Source: Marsupella aquatica (taxonomy: Eukaryota; Marchantiophyta). Taken from it: a stretch of 64,000 nucleotides of DNA. Numbering within the stretch: position 1 is the stretch's first letter; the number at the start of each line of letters is the position of its first letter. The notes beneath the pieces were generated by a model, which ran no database searches, was not told the DNA's origin, and worked only from the letters and a program-made list of their open reading frames with translations. Below, piece by piece: positions 11,878 to 23,272 of the stretch. The DNA lies in NCBI GenBank assembly GCA_973895155.1, contig OZ316891.1:25730001-25794000 (forward strand). Reading direction: 5' to 3'. The position numbers and the translations under genes are program-made.

Positions 11878-12687
11878 ATGGCATCAATGGTGGGATGCAC
11901 TGCCCAGCTCGTGGGAGGAGCAGTTTCGGTACTGGCAGTGGCAGCAACGAGCAGAACGTCGACGAGTTCGGCCGCTTCAGTGGCTCCGGGTGGAGTTGGC
12001 CAGAGAAGAATGACAGTGGACGATGGGAGGAATGTGATGACTATGGTGGCATTCTCGAGCAGGTCGGCGCTCTCCGGAGCACAGCTCACGGTTAGCAGAA
12101 ACAGAGGAGGAAGAGGTGGAGGAGGAAGGCTTGGCACTGTCAAGGTGCGAGGGTACACGAGCTCCAGCGATGTCGTCGGGGAGGATCCCGACTGGTCAGA
12201 GCAGGACTTCATTGCGGTAGGATTGGCTCATTGCTTCAGGAAAGACGAGGAGCAAAAGCTGTTCGACGCCTTCGTGATCGAGCCGATTCCAGCGGGCCAG
12301 TTGGAATGCATGGATAACGGCGGAGTCACATGCTACAAGCACGCCACGGGAACGACTCTTGGCGTCGTGCTGCAGCAGGACGCATCGTTGCTGCCGAAGG
12401 AGTACGCTGGCGCTCAGTTTTGCGACGGCTTGGAGTTCAGGGCCAAGTGCGCCTCCAGGACGTGGAAGAGGGACCATCCGAGGCAGAATCTGATGAACTT
12501 GGTGCCTAGGGATGGCACAGTGAGATCGGACTGGAATTTCTCCGTGAAAGATAAGCGAGTGCTGAACCAGGAGCACGTCGTGAAGGACTCCGATAACATC
12601 AAGCAGGATATGAGTATTGACGTGTATGGACGGACGGAGCAAGAGGAGGAAATGACGGCCGAGATCGGCCAGCTGTATAATGTGTGA
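11878..12687 (+). CDS. Intronless gene, unknown protein, probably plastid-targeted
   Basis: The 269-aa frame has a clear ATG in the context CGCAATGG, and no upstream in-frame ATG was found. Residues 1-100 are rich in Ser, Ala, Thr, Val and Arg with few acidic residues and a glycine run (about 77-83). This looks like a chloroplast transit peptide, though a prediction tool would be needed to confirm it. The rest is a compact acidic/polar domain starting EDPDWSEQDFIAVGLAHCF (about 102), with cysteine-bearing segments (LECMDNGGVTCYKH, AQFCDGLEFRAKC) and a charged tail with KDKRVLNQEHVVKDSDN. Base composition is markedly GC-richer than the flanks and codon use is gene-like. I do not recognise the family with certainty. 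It may belong to a plant-conserved uncharacterised plastid protein group. A polyadenylation-like signal follows at 12783. Confidence 0.8.
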   Translation: MASMVGCTAQLVGGAVSVLAVAATSRTSTSSAASVAPGGVGQRRMTVDDGRNVMTMVAFSSRSALSGAQLTVSRNRGGRGGGGRLGTVKVRGYTSSSDVVGEDPDWSEQDFIAVGLAHCFRKDEEQKLFDAFVIEPIPAGQLECMDNGGVTCYKHATGTTLGVVLQQDASLLPKEYAGAQFCDGLEFRAKCASRTWKRDHPRQNLMNLVPRDGTVRSDWNFSVKDKRVLNQEHVVKDSDNIKQDMSIDVYGRTEQEEEMTAEIGQLYNV

Positions 12688-12782
12688 AGAGATGGACGCT
12701 ACGCCTCCCTCCGTCTGTCTCTCAATGTCGATTTGACATTTTTGCACTTTTACGCATGATGAAATGGTCCCGTTTGGAAAAA

Positions 12783-12788
12783 AATAAA
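12783..12788 (+). terminator. Polyadenylation-like signal
   Basis: AATAAA lies 96 bases after the stop codon of the 269-aa gene and is suitably placed for 3' end formation. Confidence 0.45.
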
Positions 12789-13030
12789 TTGTCGACTGTC
12801 CCTGTTCTACAAAGCGGAAGGCTCTTTACATGATGGTTGTTTACTTAGTTCGCTCTGTGTGCCCCTTTCGGCAGAGAAGGCGCTGGGGCATACATCTACA
12901 CGGAGACCGTAGAGCCTACACGGAGACCATAGAGCCGCGGCCTTTATAAAGTAGAAAAAGTTGAGGTATAGCGAGTAGGTCAGGATGAGATTTTCAATTT
13001 TTATTATGAAGTTTGGGTTGCGCGATGGCA

Positions 13031-13190
13031 ATCATTGTAAATTACTTGTCAGTAAAGCATTTGAAGAAATGGAAGTTCTCTGCAATGCGCGTCTCCGGAA
13101 ATTCTGTTTGATCATTGTAAATTACTTGTCAGTAAAGCATTTGAAGAAATGGAAGTTCTCTGCAATGCGCGTCTCCGGAAATTCTGTTTG
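13031..13190. repeat. Exact 80-bp tandem duplication
   Basis: Positions 13031-13110 and 13111-13190 are identical by eye, beginning ATCATTGTAAATTACTTGTC. Perfect identity implies a recent duplication. It lies about 340 bp downstream of the 269-aa gene. Confidence 0.92.
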
Positions 13191-13671
13191 ACGAGCTTGA
13201 GGTAGAGTCCTATGGTCTTCGTGACATTGTATAAATGTGTGGATGTCGCACCTGTGTCATAGGTCAGTCCTCGTATTTCAATGGATCTGGAAGCTACCGA
13301 AGACACACAATTCTATCATGAGGCAGAGTGACCCAACATTTGCGCGCACACAGTCTTGTTCGTCTTGTATTGCACAAGTGTTTCATGATTTCGACTCCCA
13401 TTTATATCGACCCGCTCTGAAGATGGATTTAAGGGAGGGTCCAAGTGTGACGGGGAATTGTGCATCCTGACTCAAGAACTCATCGAACTCCGAATAAAAG
13501 TAATCAAACTCTTCCATAGCCAAATTACATGGTGCAGATTAGTCTTACACTCTTCTCTTCACCGCGGGCATCATCGTCGCGGAAGCATGTACCGTGAAAT
13601 CAAAGATCTTCCAATCTACAGGCAACCTCCTTCCCCAGGGTAATCAGTGGTGGCTTACGTGAGTTTAAGAC

Positions 13672-13750
13672 GACCAAACTTTTGATGTGAGAAGTCCCGA
13701 CCAAACTTTTGATGTGAGAAGTCCCGACCAAACTTTTGATGTGAGAAGTC
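13672..13750. repeat. 27-bp tandem repeat, three copies
   Basis: Three units starting GACCAAACTTTTGATGTGAG begin at 13672, 13699 and 13726; the third loses identity after 25 bases. The first two are identical. Confidence 0.9.
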
Positions 13751-14017
13751 TTCCGGAACAGTATCGAGCTCCAGAGGTGGAGATGTCCGCAAGCTTTGTC
13801 GAATCCAAGAATCCATTCAGATAAGGGGGTGTCCAATATGCCGTGAGGATAGAATGTGGGCCCCTGAACTGGACTAGACTCAATTTGGTGATGTAAGCTT
13901 TGTTGAAAGCTGTGTTTGTCTTGTGGACCAATTTTGTGATGTAAGCTTATTGAAACCTGAGCTTGTCTTGTGAACCTTGAGCTATGTGTATCACACTGCC
14001 AAAGAAAAGTCTTGCTT

Positions 14018-14565
14018 ACCTTGAACTTTATACTTCACATTGAAAAAGAATGAAAAGAGCCAAACCTGGTGGGGACATGACCCAAATGGCAATAGACCCA
14101 GTAAGAGAGACCAACAAACAAACAACCCCAAGAAGACCAAAAAGCCCCAATTGACAGACCTCTACTGCAAGAGACCCAAGAACAGGGAGCAACAAAGGAA
14201 ATATCCCAAGAAAATCAATGACCTGAAAAGCTCTAGAGTTGTTTTGAACTATGGCTTTATTGCACAGCAAACTGAAAAGCCTGGTAAACTAAACCTTGAA
14301 TTATATCCTTCACATTGTGAAAGAATAAAAAGCGCCAAACCTGGCGGGGACATGACCCAAATGGCAAGGGACCCAGTCAAAGAGAGCAACAAGCAAACAA
14401 CCCCCAAAAGACCCAAAAGCCCCAGGAGACACTACTCAAAGGCAAGAGACCCAATAACAAGGAGCAAATGAGAAACCCAAGAAGATCAATGACCCGAAAA
14501 GCCCAAGTGTTCTTTCTAACTGTAGCTTTATTGAGCAGCAAACTGAAACGCCTGGTAAACTGAAC
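14018..14565 (+). repeat. About 275-bp imperfect tandem duplication
   Basis: Copies at about 14018-14290 and 14292-14565 share the order CCAAACCTGG, GGGGACATGACCCAAATGGC, a GACCCA-rich middle, a GATCAATGACC segment and CAAACTGAAA-GCCTGGTAAA at the end. The middle of each belongs to the dispersed repeat family described for 48321-48580. Differences are spread along the length, so this duplication is older than the 80-bp one. Confidence 0.85.
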
Positions 14566-15487
14566 TATGGTAGTCTCAATTAAATAAAAACTGGAAGTCT
14601 CAATTTTGTGATGTAAACTATGTAAACAAAGGGGTATCAATTGTTGCAGTTTTCTATAAAAGTTTTTGTGCAAAAGGAGACAACACTCCAAATCAATTAG
14701 CATAAGGGTAGAAGCACCCCAAAAGGTACAACAATGCTTGCAAGAATCCAGGGCTGTCAAATTAGTTCTCTTGTGTGGGCATCGATTTGGTGTGATTTAA
14801 ACTAATGTACAACCTCAGAATTCACTCAGTGAAAGGGGTGTCAAATGGTGGAGCTTGTACAAAACTTTTTGACACCAAAAAATGTGAGCATTCATTGAAG
14901 AGAGAGTCTCAAGCTAAATGTTGTCTGTCTATCCGTGTGCAAGAGAAACTGTGGAATTTTCAGGGTGAAGGGCAATGTGTAGGATAACCCTTCCCAAAGA
15001 AGGGGTAATGGGATACCGCCCATTATCCCCAAGTCGGGATGATTTACTAAGAGTATGCCTTCAAGTGAATTTTTAAAACATCTAGCTCACTTTGACACTA
15101 CCAAACTGTTGGCCTAGTTGTCAGTCACTGTTAATCACTTGCACCATACCAAAAACTGAGTCCAGTTTTCTCATTCAAATTTGGGAGTCCACAGGCCAGG
15201 CCGGAACAGGGGTTCAGTGGACTCACCCGCAAGGTAATGCTTCAAAACCCTAAACATATATTTCAGACTGCCAAAAAACAAGGGGTGCCCAACCGAGAGA
15301 CATGATACTTCAGGAAAAAAACCCAATCAAGGGGAAACAATCAGTTTATCAAAGGAAACTTTGTGATGGGCCTTTCACACTCTCCAAGGCTGGGACCAAT
15401 ATATGATATTTGAGTAACCAATAATGTTTGAAGAAGGTCCATGCCAGTGTGGCAGTCTATCCAAGCAGCTAGTACACTGTTTGTGGT
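14566..15487. other. Intergenic DNA with a diverged dispersed repeat
   Basis: No gene was recognised. About 15268-15345 carries a diverged piece of the dispersed GAGACCCAAT-type repeat (gacatgat... cccaatcaaggggaaaacaa pattern). Confidence 0.45.
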
Positions 15488-16120
15488 CTATGGGTCTATG
15501 ACCTTACTTGCATATTTTACATTATTTTCCAATTTGGACATTGCTAATTCTTTGCTCCATTTTACACACAATTCCCTTTTGTGTGTATATAGCCCGGGAT
15601 TTCCAAGCAATATGGACTCAGCCTCACCCAAATTGATTACCAACTTGTCCCAAAGATTTACTCCCAAGTTAAGTGCCAAATTTTCAACAAATCCTAAAGG
15701 CTTCACAGCATCACGTTGAAATTGATCCATTTCATCTCGTGTCATATCCTCTTCTTTCTCTACGCTTTCGCGCATGCAATGCGCCATCTCATTAAGAAAG
15801 TTTTTGTATCCCTGAACTCCATGCACAGTAAACTTCCTCTCAAACCCATCGTGCTCATAGTGTGCTGGTATAGTGTAGGGATATAGTATACTTTTCCAAA
15901 TTGCCACCAACACATGCTGTCGAATTCCTTTCTTTGCACCACCCCCTCCTCTTTGTTTTCACTTCCCTGTTGTTTTTGGTTTTCTACTAAACTGTAAGGT
16001 TTTGTGTGCATTCTTCAAGGCATTGAGGGCATGAGCATCTGGCTGGTATCCCTCGCCCAACATGGTAGACATTGCCTCCAGCAATTGCCTATACTTAACA
16101 CCCACATCCGTGTTGGCCAT
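15488..16120 (-). pseudogene. Unrecognised coding remnant with one in-frame stop
   Basis: One minus-strand frame of 211 codons starts with an ATG at 16118-16120. It reads MANTDVGVKYRQLLEAMSTM and GYQPDAHALNALKNAHKTLQ, meets a TGA at 15959-15961, then continues through KKGIRQHVLVAIWKS, HYEHDGFERKFTVHG, a charged stretch (CMRESVEKEEDMTRDEMDQF) and LALNLGVNLWDKLVINLGEA. Composition over the whole length is protein-like, not random, and the same frame resumes after the stop. I do not recognise the family. The basic GGGGAKKG linker and the decay would suit a transposon-derived or captured gene. A selenocysteine or readthrough reading is possible but unlikely in a plant. Confidence 0.45.
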
Positions 16121-16361
16121 GTTCTCACCTCACTAGAACAATATGTATGAAAAGGAATACGAGCTTACAGTGTGTGTTGGCTGGTTAGAGAGGTACAGAT
16201 GAAGCGTGTACAATCAAGCTGCAACAGAAATCCTGAAAAACCATTAGTTATAAACCTTGTGTTGGTACTAATATTGTCACAAGATTATTTCTTTTTTTGT
16301 ATTCATTTTTGTATTATTTTGAATGTAACAACAATAAAGGGGAAAGACAATTCTGTAGATT

Positions 16362-16680
16362 ACAACACGCCAAGCCAAACTCCAAGTATGTGCACAAAAG
16401 TTATTTTTTTCTTCAAGTTGTTTACACTTCTACTTCAATGTATGTGATACCTATAATTTTGATTCCATTTGTCAATCAAGTGAAAACATTCATGAGGAAT
16501 CATGATAACCATGCAAAGTATCACACGCCAAACCAAAGTTCCAAGCATGCGTACATGGATGTCTCTATCCTCACAAGTTTTCCACTCAACCAACGAATGA
16601 CACTAAACTGTTAAGGCAATATTAGATTCTCTCGGACGAAATACCACACGCTGAGCCGGAGCTCCAAGCATGCGCGAACG
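16362..16680. repeat. Three spaced copies of a CACACGCC...CCAAGCATGCG block
   Basis: Blocks of about 33-38 bp occur near 16362, 16521 and 16643. Each has (A/C)ACACGC-(C/T), then a -CCA-A-TTCCAAG segment and a TGCGC-like end. The second and third share CCAAGCATGCG. Spacing is 159 and 122 bp, suggesting an old degenerate tandem array. Confidence 0.6.
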
Positions 16681-18291
16681 AGAAACCCATAATACCCCTC
16701 CAAATTCTAAAACAAACTTTCTAATAGCCATACAACATACCCTAAAACGGCAAAACACAAGGAAAAAAACCACACAAACACCAAAGAAACTTACCAAAGA
16801 ACTTTTCCTCCAAGAGACAATGAGAGAGTCAGTGGAAAAGAGAGAAGAAATGAAGAACAATGAGGGGAGTTCCTCCTCTTATAGGCCCAGCTTGGACCGT
16901 CCTCCCCCAGCACTCTCAAACCCTTCTCCCGCCCTCCGTACTGAGCCAGCGGCGCCTTCGCCTTCGCCCTAACCCTAAAACCAGCCCGGCCGGGGGGTGG
17001 GGCGGTTTGCCGGACCGGGTGGAGTAAACAGGGCTGAAGGGAAGGGCCGGGAAGTCGAGATGGGGTGGCCAGACGGTCCGGGTGCCCTTGTCGGTTGACA
17101 GACACTCAAGCCCTGACACTCAAGCCTCTATTTGTTGGGCAAATCCAAACTGGGCTATGGGAGCTTTGGTTTGGGTGTCCCTTCAAAATCTATGGAGACT
17201 TAAACCTCTGGAACCTACAAACTCATGATTCCGCCATTTGATTCATCTCCAATACCACTTTTGTCGAGTAAAATGGCAGTTTCGCTCGCCGATCTGCCGA
17301 GACTGGACATTGGCGACTCTTGATGAGCTCACGGACGTTACACATCGACGAAACGTGTGCATCAAATTTGATCAAGCCCTCGATCGGACCCGTCTTTGGC
17401 GACTACTTTTGTAGCAATTCGTCCGAGCATCCGAAGTTGTGCTGACGAGCGTTTTTCGACTTTCGACCTGTAGTACCAATTTCGTGCATTGTACTGCTGT
17501 ATGGACTGTGCTTGTCTGCTCTGCAGTCGTCTGGCGTTTCCTCATCTCTCGACGTGAGATCGACAATAATAGACAAAGCTTGAGAGCAATGCAGCTGATC
17601 TGATCTGATATGCTCTGCTGATGCGGCGATTGAGTGTACCAATGGCGTGTAGAATGGTGTAATTTCTCTTTCTTGTGTCGACTTGCGTGGTGGTGGATGG
17701 TGCCGAAGCTCGTCCTCTCGCGGTGTGTTTGATCTCCGGCGGAAAAGCGAGAGGGGGAGGGGAATCGGCTTGAATAAATCTAGCTCGCTGGTCCGGTTCC
17801 GATTCATCGTCTCGCAGGATTAGGTCAATGCATTGAGATGCTTTGCAGGGGGGCCTGCAAATAAATGAAGTGGAGGTTTCGGTGCGATCCCTTGAAAATT
17901 GTAATTCTGGCATTGTTTGAGGAGCACGTCAGGGCTGTGGGTGCCATGAGATGGGCCGTGGCGGTTGGATGATTCCTTCTCTGGCCTTGAACCCTAAAGG
18001 TTTTGGATAATGAGCCCTCGAGGCAGCGTTTTTAAGTCTGATCTGTGTGCCGGATCGCTCCCGTGAAGTGCCAAAGGCCGGACCCATCTCTGATTTATCG
18101 ACGGCTTGTAAATGGAACCCTTCACAATGGCAGAATTCTCTGGCGGAGGGGACAGATTGAACAGACATAACTTTGGCGCTACTCCCGGGTAAGATTCTTT
18201 CCTCGTCCACCTTGGGACGCAGGGAAAATGCCTATGAGCAATTGTGGCTGTTGAAGGATGATTGCTTATACCCTTACACAAAGATTGATCG
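16681..18291. other. GC-rich region upstream of the MTP12-like gene
   Basis: GC content rises from about 16900. Open frames occur on both strands but lack family resemblance, so they look like composition effects. The stretch probably holds the promoter and 5' leader of the gene starting near 18292, possibly including a non-coding first exon; an acceptor-like TTGCTTGCGCAG lies near 18582-18594. Confidence 0.4.
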
Positions 18292-21200
18292 ATGAACAGT
18301 TGCAGTTGTCTAAAGAATGGTTGTTTTATATACACAGAGTTCGTGAGCAATTCCAGTGTTTATGGAATGGTTGATTTGTCCCAACACAAAGGGAATTTAT
18401 ATGCTCTCTTGGTATCTGTTTCTGTGTCGATTGTGAGCCGCAGGTCGACACTGATGTGCTGTCCTTGTGCCGAAACCTGTTTGGTACTGTCTCCAGTTTG
18501 GAGGGGATTCCAAGTCTTTAGGCTCTCAAAATGTGTATGTCAGGGCTCTAGTACATCATTTTTTATGGCCGCCATATTTTCTTGCTTGCGCAGGGCCTTA
18601 CCGGTGCAGGCAATTCACGTTGTAGGTAGGTTTGGGAGGTTATTGGCAGTGTATGCGCTTTATCAATACCTTATGGTTGCCAACAGTTCGGTGGTGGTGT
18701 TCGTTTTTGGAACTCTACTCGGATCGACTGTCATTTTCTTTGCAATTCAAAAACCTTGGAAGGGCCGTCCCTTGTCTCAGGCTCAGGTACGCATTGGTTG
18801 CTTTTTTGCGAATTCCGTTTCGTTGCAGTTCATTTCTCCCTGGGTCACTGGGTCGCGGATATAACCTATTCGAGTTGCTTTCTCTCTGCAGGTTGTTCCT
18901 ACGTTATTAAATGGAGCAGTGCTGGCATTGTCACTTGTCCTGTGGGGCAGAGGCCTTCGAGCTTGTGGTCCTGTGAGGTGAGACTGCAATCCTTGAGCTC
19001 AAGTATTTAATATCGACCTTATCTAAGTGAAGAAATAAGATCTGCAAAAGTCGTAAAGTTTTCCCGGATATGGTGCTCATGTCTGCTCTAGGCTTTAGTA
19101 ATCTTAGCTTCGTTGTACTGGTTGTTGTGATGAAGCACAGGACTGTACTTGCAGAGTATGTAGGGGCTGTTCTGGGTGCAATTTCCACATTAATGTTCGG
19201 CAGGGGTGGTCACGTTCAAAGAAAGGTGAGGAATCGCACTAATACAGGTCTATTTAGTAGTTCTTTGCGAGGCAACCGGTATTTGTGTGCAGGTATCCCG
19301 CAGAGTAGCTTCCTAACTTTGTTTAGGCTATCTGAGTCTTAATAATCACCTTCGATTAAGCTTACTTAAACTTAGCTACTGGTAGATTAAGACAGGCCAG
19401 GTCTATTAGATCGAGGTCATGGCCGAACTTTCGGGTATAATCCAAGGGGTTATGTTTTAGAATATCACGTGGCGTTTCTGAACTAGCTTAAAATTCCTTT
19501 CTTGAAAGGGATACCTAAATGCATGTATTTTATCATGGTTAGCGTTGACCTATCACCCGCTACTTTTCTGGTATCCATTTTCTATGAAGCAGAGGTCTGA
19601 AGTTTGAAAGATCTTTGTGACTGTTCCTGAGTCAGGGTTTCACCTGGGGATGGTAATGATGTTTATTTCTCTATAATGGTTGCCCTTCTTATTTTCAGAT
19701 TGGAGGACTAATTGCGATGCTCGCAGCCTTCTACTTCCTCTCTCAAGGATGGGCCATGGCAACTTTCTCTCCTTTCTATATCCTCACCCGTGTAACGTTT
19801 ATTCGCTAGGCCGGTGACAAAGTTCTAGGTATTTTGGGTGTTTGTGTAGGCGATAAACACCAGTCAGCTTCACAGTAGACGCACCCAGTTGCACTGTATT
19901 GTTGTGGTTGGTACAACTATTTAGTAATAATTGTATATATAAAAAATTTCAGTATTTCCATGAGAAGACGACCTACAGCTCAGAAAGTACTTGAAGGTAT
20001 GTCGCTCTTTTCATTGCTTTTCTTAAAAGGAGGCCAGGTCTTGGAACAGGCAGGCAGCTCAGCTTTAGCATCAATGAACCACACTCTGTATGCAGGTTCT
20101 TAGGCTGGACAATCTAGATAACTAGGGTTTGTATTGTATTCTACATGGAAATTGGTGGCGTTTAAGGCCGGATAGCTGTCTTTGCGATCATTGAAGAGTG
20201 TTTTGACCTTGACTTTATTGATTACCCTTCAAGACCAACTCCTCCTCAGAGGGCTCAGGATATGAGAAGGGCCATGTGGGTTTACGCTCCATGATAGTTC
20301 CAATTCTCTCAGGTCTCCTTGCAGCACTTCGGAGAATAATTGCAAGACGGGTATCACTAAAAGTAGGATTTCTACTCCTTGATCATTGGAAGAGCCTTGT
20401 TCCCCATCTTTAGCATCAAGGGTTGGCTGTAAGCTGACTTGTCTCTAGAACAATTATGTTGAAGTTTTGAAATTAGTACACATTTTTATGTCTTGCATGT
20501 TGAGAGTTTGACTCTTCCAAATTTCTACAGTCATTTTCTTCTGTTTTTGTTAGACTTCTAGTCTTCCAGAACTGAAATAGGTAATAGGAGATCGCCTTAT
20601 ATGTGGTTTTTCTCCACGCTGACGGTATTTTTTGTGACTTGTTCTGTTCAGAGTCGATCTAAGAAAAGATTCCATGCAATCACAGTTGCAGCTGCCACAT
20701 GCTTCCTCTTTCCATTTGCTATTGTCAACTTGGCATTTGTACGTATATGATTCTTTTAATATATGATATAAAAATATACAAATTAAGCGATTAGGAGGTT
20801 ATGGCAGATTACTTTAGTTTGCTGTATCAGCAGCTCCCTCTAGTTGATTGTTTTCATCAACTTCGTTTGCAACGCTGACCATATTTCCAGCTGAATACAA
20901 ATACTGGAAGGGATTGAAGGGATATCTTTTGTGGTTTGAAGTGTACGGGAGCTGTTGTTTCAAAGTATGCAATGCTTTCAATATTTTGAGCTTGCCTAGC
21001 TGAGAATAATGGTACTTGTGATCAGGGTGACGGTGGAAGCAAATCAGAGTACCATGGATCAGCAATGGTGCCTTATTTGATAACGATACTCTTTGGCACC
21101 GTTATGATTTACTATGTTGATGCTTTCGTTGAAGACAAGTACTGTACATCTATTCTTTAAACCTTGCAGTAATACACTCGCATGCGTTCCCTTCATTGTG

Positions 21201-21707
21201 CCCATTTTTTTAATCTCATATTTTGAGAGAATTCGCTCTGCTTCCCTTCAACATTATAAACATCATTTATGTTAGATGAAGGTCATGAGTGAAGAATTTG
21301 TCCTGTGAATTTTTTTCCATGTTACATCAAGCAAGACATCTAGCTGACCGTTCTGAGGATTGATTGATCATTTGCAGGTTACAAGTACTGCCATCATCAC
21401 CCCAGCATCTCCTTGTCACTGGCTCTTGTCTCATCGTTCTGGAATTCCTCTACCAAATGGACTTTTCGTTCCTGGGATTCCTCTGGTGCTTGTCATGGCT
21501 TGGATCAGGTTTGTTTCATGACCTTCTCAACTCATCCGATGTGCGATTGAATAGTACTAATTGAACGATACTAAGTACTGCTTATCTGATGCAGGAATTT
21601 ACGCTGCAACGATATTGGATAAATTTCGGAGAGAAGTTGATCAGGGAGAGGGTGACTTCCTGAGAGAAAGCCGCTCTGAGTTGGCCCTTTCTTCTTTGCC
21701 ATCGTAA
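18292..21707 (+). CDS. MTP12/ZnT5-like membrane protein lacking the cation-efflux domain
   Basis: Ten exons can be joined in phase: 18292-18786, 18892-18977, 19141-19225, 19699-19777, 19973-19996, 20250-20362, 20652-20738, 21026-21138, 21378-21508 and 21595-21707, giving about 441 aa. The protein is a run of hydrophobic helices. RTVLAEYVGAVLGAISTLMF, FYFLSQGWAMATFSPF, MIVPILSGLLAALRRIIARR, HAITVAAATCFLFPFAIVNL and LEFLYQMDFSFLGFL follow the order of the N-terminal half of plant MTP12 (zinc transporter 5-like; partner of MTP5 at the Golgi, from family knowledge). In that family a CDF domain with HxxxD zinc sites should follow. Here the frame ends LRESRSELALSSLPS-stop and none was found downstream. 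Nine introns are phase-consistent. The exon 4/5 junction has no good GT donor, and a U12-like ATATCCTC at 19778 gives the best in-phase join. The N terminus is uncertain: a stop lies just before ATG 18292, and an extra 5' exon is possible. Confidence 0.75.
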
Positions 21708-22539
21708 CAGCACAATCATTTCTGCAAATTCTGCCCAGCTTTTACAGGTATAGAGACCAAGCGCATTACGGTTGGTGGTTTAGAAGAGAAAAACAATAAG
21801 TAGCAGGCATAATTAAAGGTTATCCTGGCCATGTGAAATGAACAAAATCTCATGCTGTTTTATGGAAACTTGCATTCGATTTCGTACTTGATTTTGACTT
21901 GGAAATCTGATAGAGCGCTAATCAGGGTACCGAGCCTCCAAAGAGGTTAACTTCTGGCTCAGTGGCTCGCAGATAACAAGATCTTCAGATTGAATTCCTA
22001 CTCCTAAACCCCACAACACACAGTATTTCGAACGATTTACAAATTACTGTTAGTTCTTTAATCTCCAATTATCATTGGAGCCGAGAGACAACCTTTAGAT
22101 GCTACTTATGCTTGGCAGTAAGTTAAGTTGTGTGCGGGGTGAGTAAACATTATCATTGCCTAAACTATTCTGCTATTGATGCTCATGAGCACGAGTACAA
22201 CGCTTCCCTATGTTTCTCTCTGTTCTAAGTAATTTAATGATTCAAATTTATACTTACTAGGGCAGACGTTTCTTGCTGCGCTTGCAGGATTATGGAGAAC
22301 CTGTTCCACCAAATTATGTTACAGTTGCCAACAATTTGATATTTGAAGAAAGTGGCGCTTATTTGTTAGCCAGTGTACAGTCCATCAGCTTCAACAATCT
22401 TTGAGCAATTGTTCAGTTCAGTACCACTGGAGCAGAAAAGCATTTTTCTGAAACAATACTGGTAAAAGGTGGTCGAAATCTACACTGGCAGTCTTTCCAC
22501 ATTGTGTTCAGCATAACCATCACACTTGGTGAATAATTA
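21708..22539 (+). other. Downstream region, possible spliced 3' UTR
   Basis: After the stop, CCAGCTTTTACAG followed by GTATAG (about 21748) looks like an exon end, and TTGCTGCGCTTGCAG near 22287 looks like an acceptor. Behind it a short open stretch (DYGEPVPPNYVTVANN...) runs to a stop near 22403. It has no recognisable CDF motif. A 3' UTR intron or a decayed former coding exon are both possible. Confidence 0.3.
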
Positions 22540-22960
22540 GACATGTCATTCACGATTCAAGACAGAAAGGAGAAAGCAATGGCAATGACTATGCGTACAT
22601 GGGGAATAAGGAGACGATCCATGTCATTCGGGGTTCAAGACAATAAGGAATAAACAACAGGAATGACCAGTTATACACTGAATAATGAGGGCATTTGATG
22701 TCGTTCACATTTCAAGAAGCTAAACAATATAACAACGACCATATTTGGTCTCTTTCCTTATGCTGACTTGTTTGGGACAAGGATCGGTAATGACTAGGCT
22801 TACATGTTGAATAATGAGATATAACAACGACCATATTTGGTCTCTTTCCTTATGCCGACTTATTTGGACAAGGAGCGGCAATCACTACGGTAGTTATACA
22901 CTGAATATGAAGTTATACACTGAATGTGAGGCAAGCCATATTGTTCACTGTCCAAGAAAG
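22540..22960. repeat. Degenerate repeats around a 92-bp duplication
   Basis: A unit beginning ATATAACAACGACCATATTT occurs at about 22727 and 22819 with few differences. Around it are looser repeats of GTCATTC-GGTTCAAGACA and TTATACACTGAATA. No coding potential is seen. Confidence 0.7.
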
Positions 22961-23272
22961 CTAAACGATAGGGTAGGTTAGGAGACTTGTATACTTGAAA
23001 GTGAATTGAATGAAACAAAGATTTATATCTAGTATTGTATTTGAAATTTTTGAGATCTCAAAGCTCTTATTGTAACAAGAGCAGTGCTCTTCAAACACTA
23101 TCATTTCTTAGAGCTCCACATTGGGAAATTTAATTGAAACGCTCTTTGTGAAGCGCTCTCTGAAAAGCTCTCTCAAAAATAAGATTTCTTCAGTAATACC
23201 CTCTTAGATTAAAATCTGAGATAACTTTGGAGCAAAAGCATTCTAACCCCTCCTTAACATAAGATTGTCACT

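Noticed and set aside
11805-12747. Minus-strand frames of 135 and 183 codons
   Set aside because: They are shadows of the 269-aa plus-strand gene in its GC-rich coding DNA.
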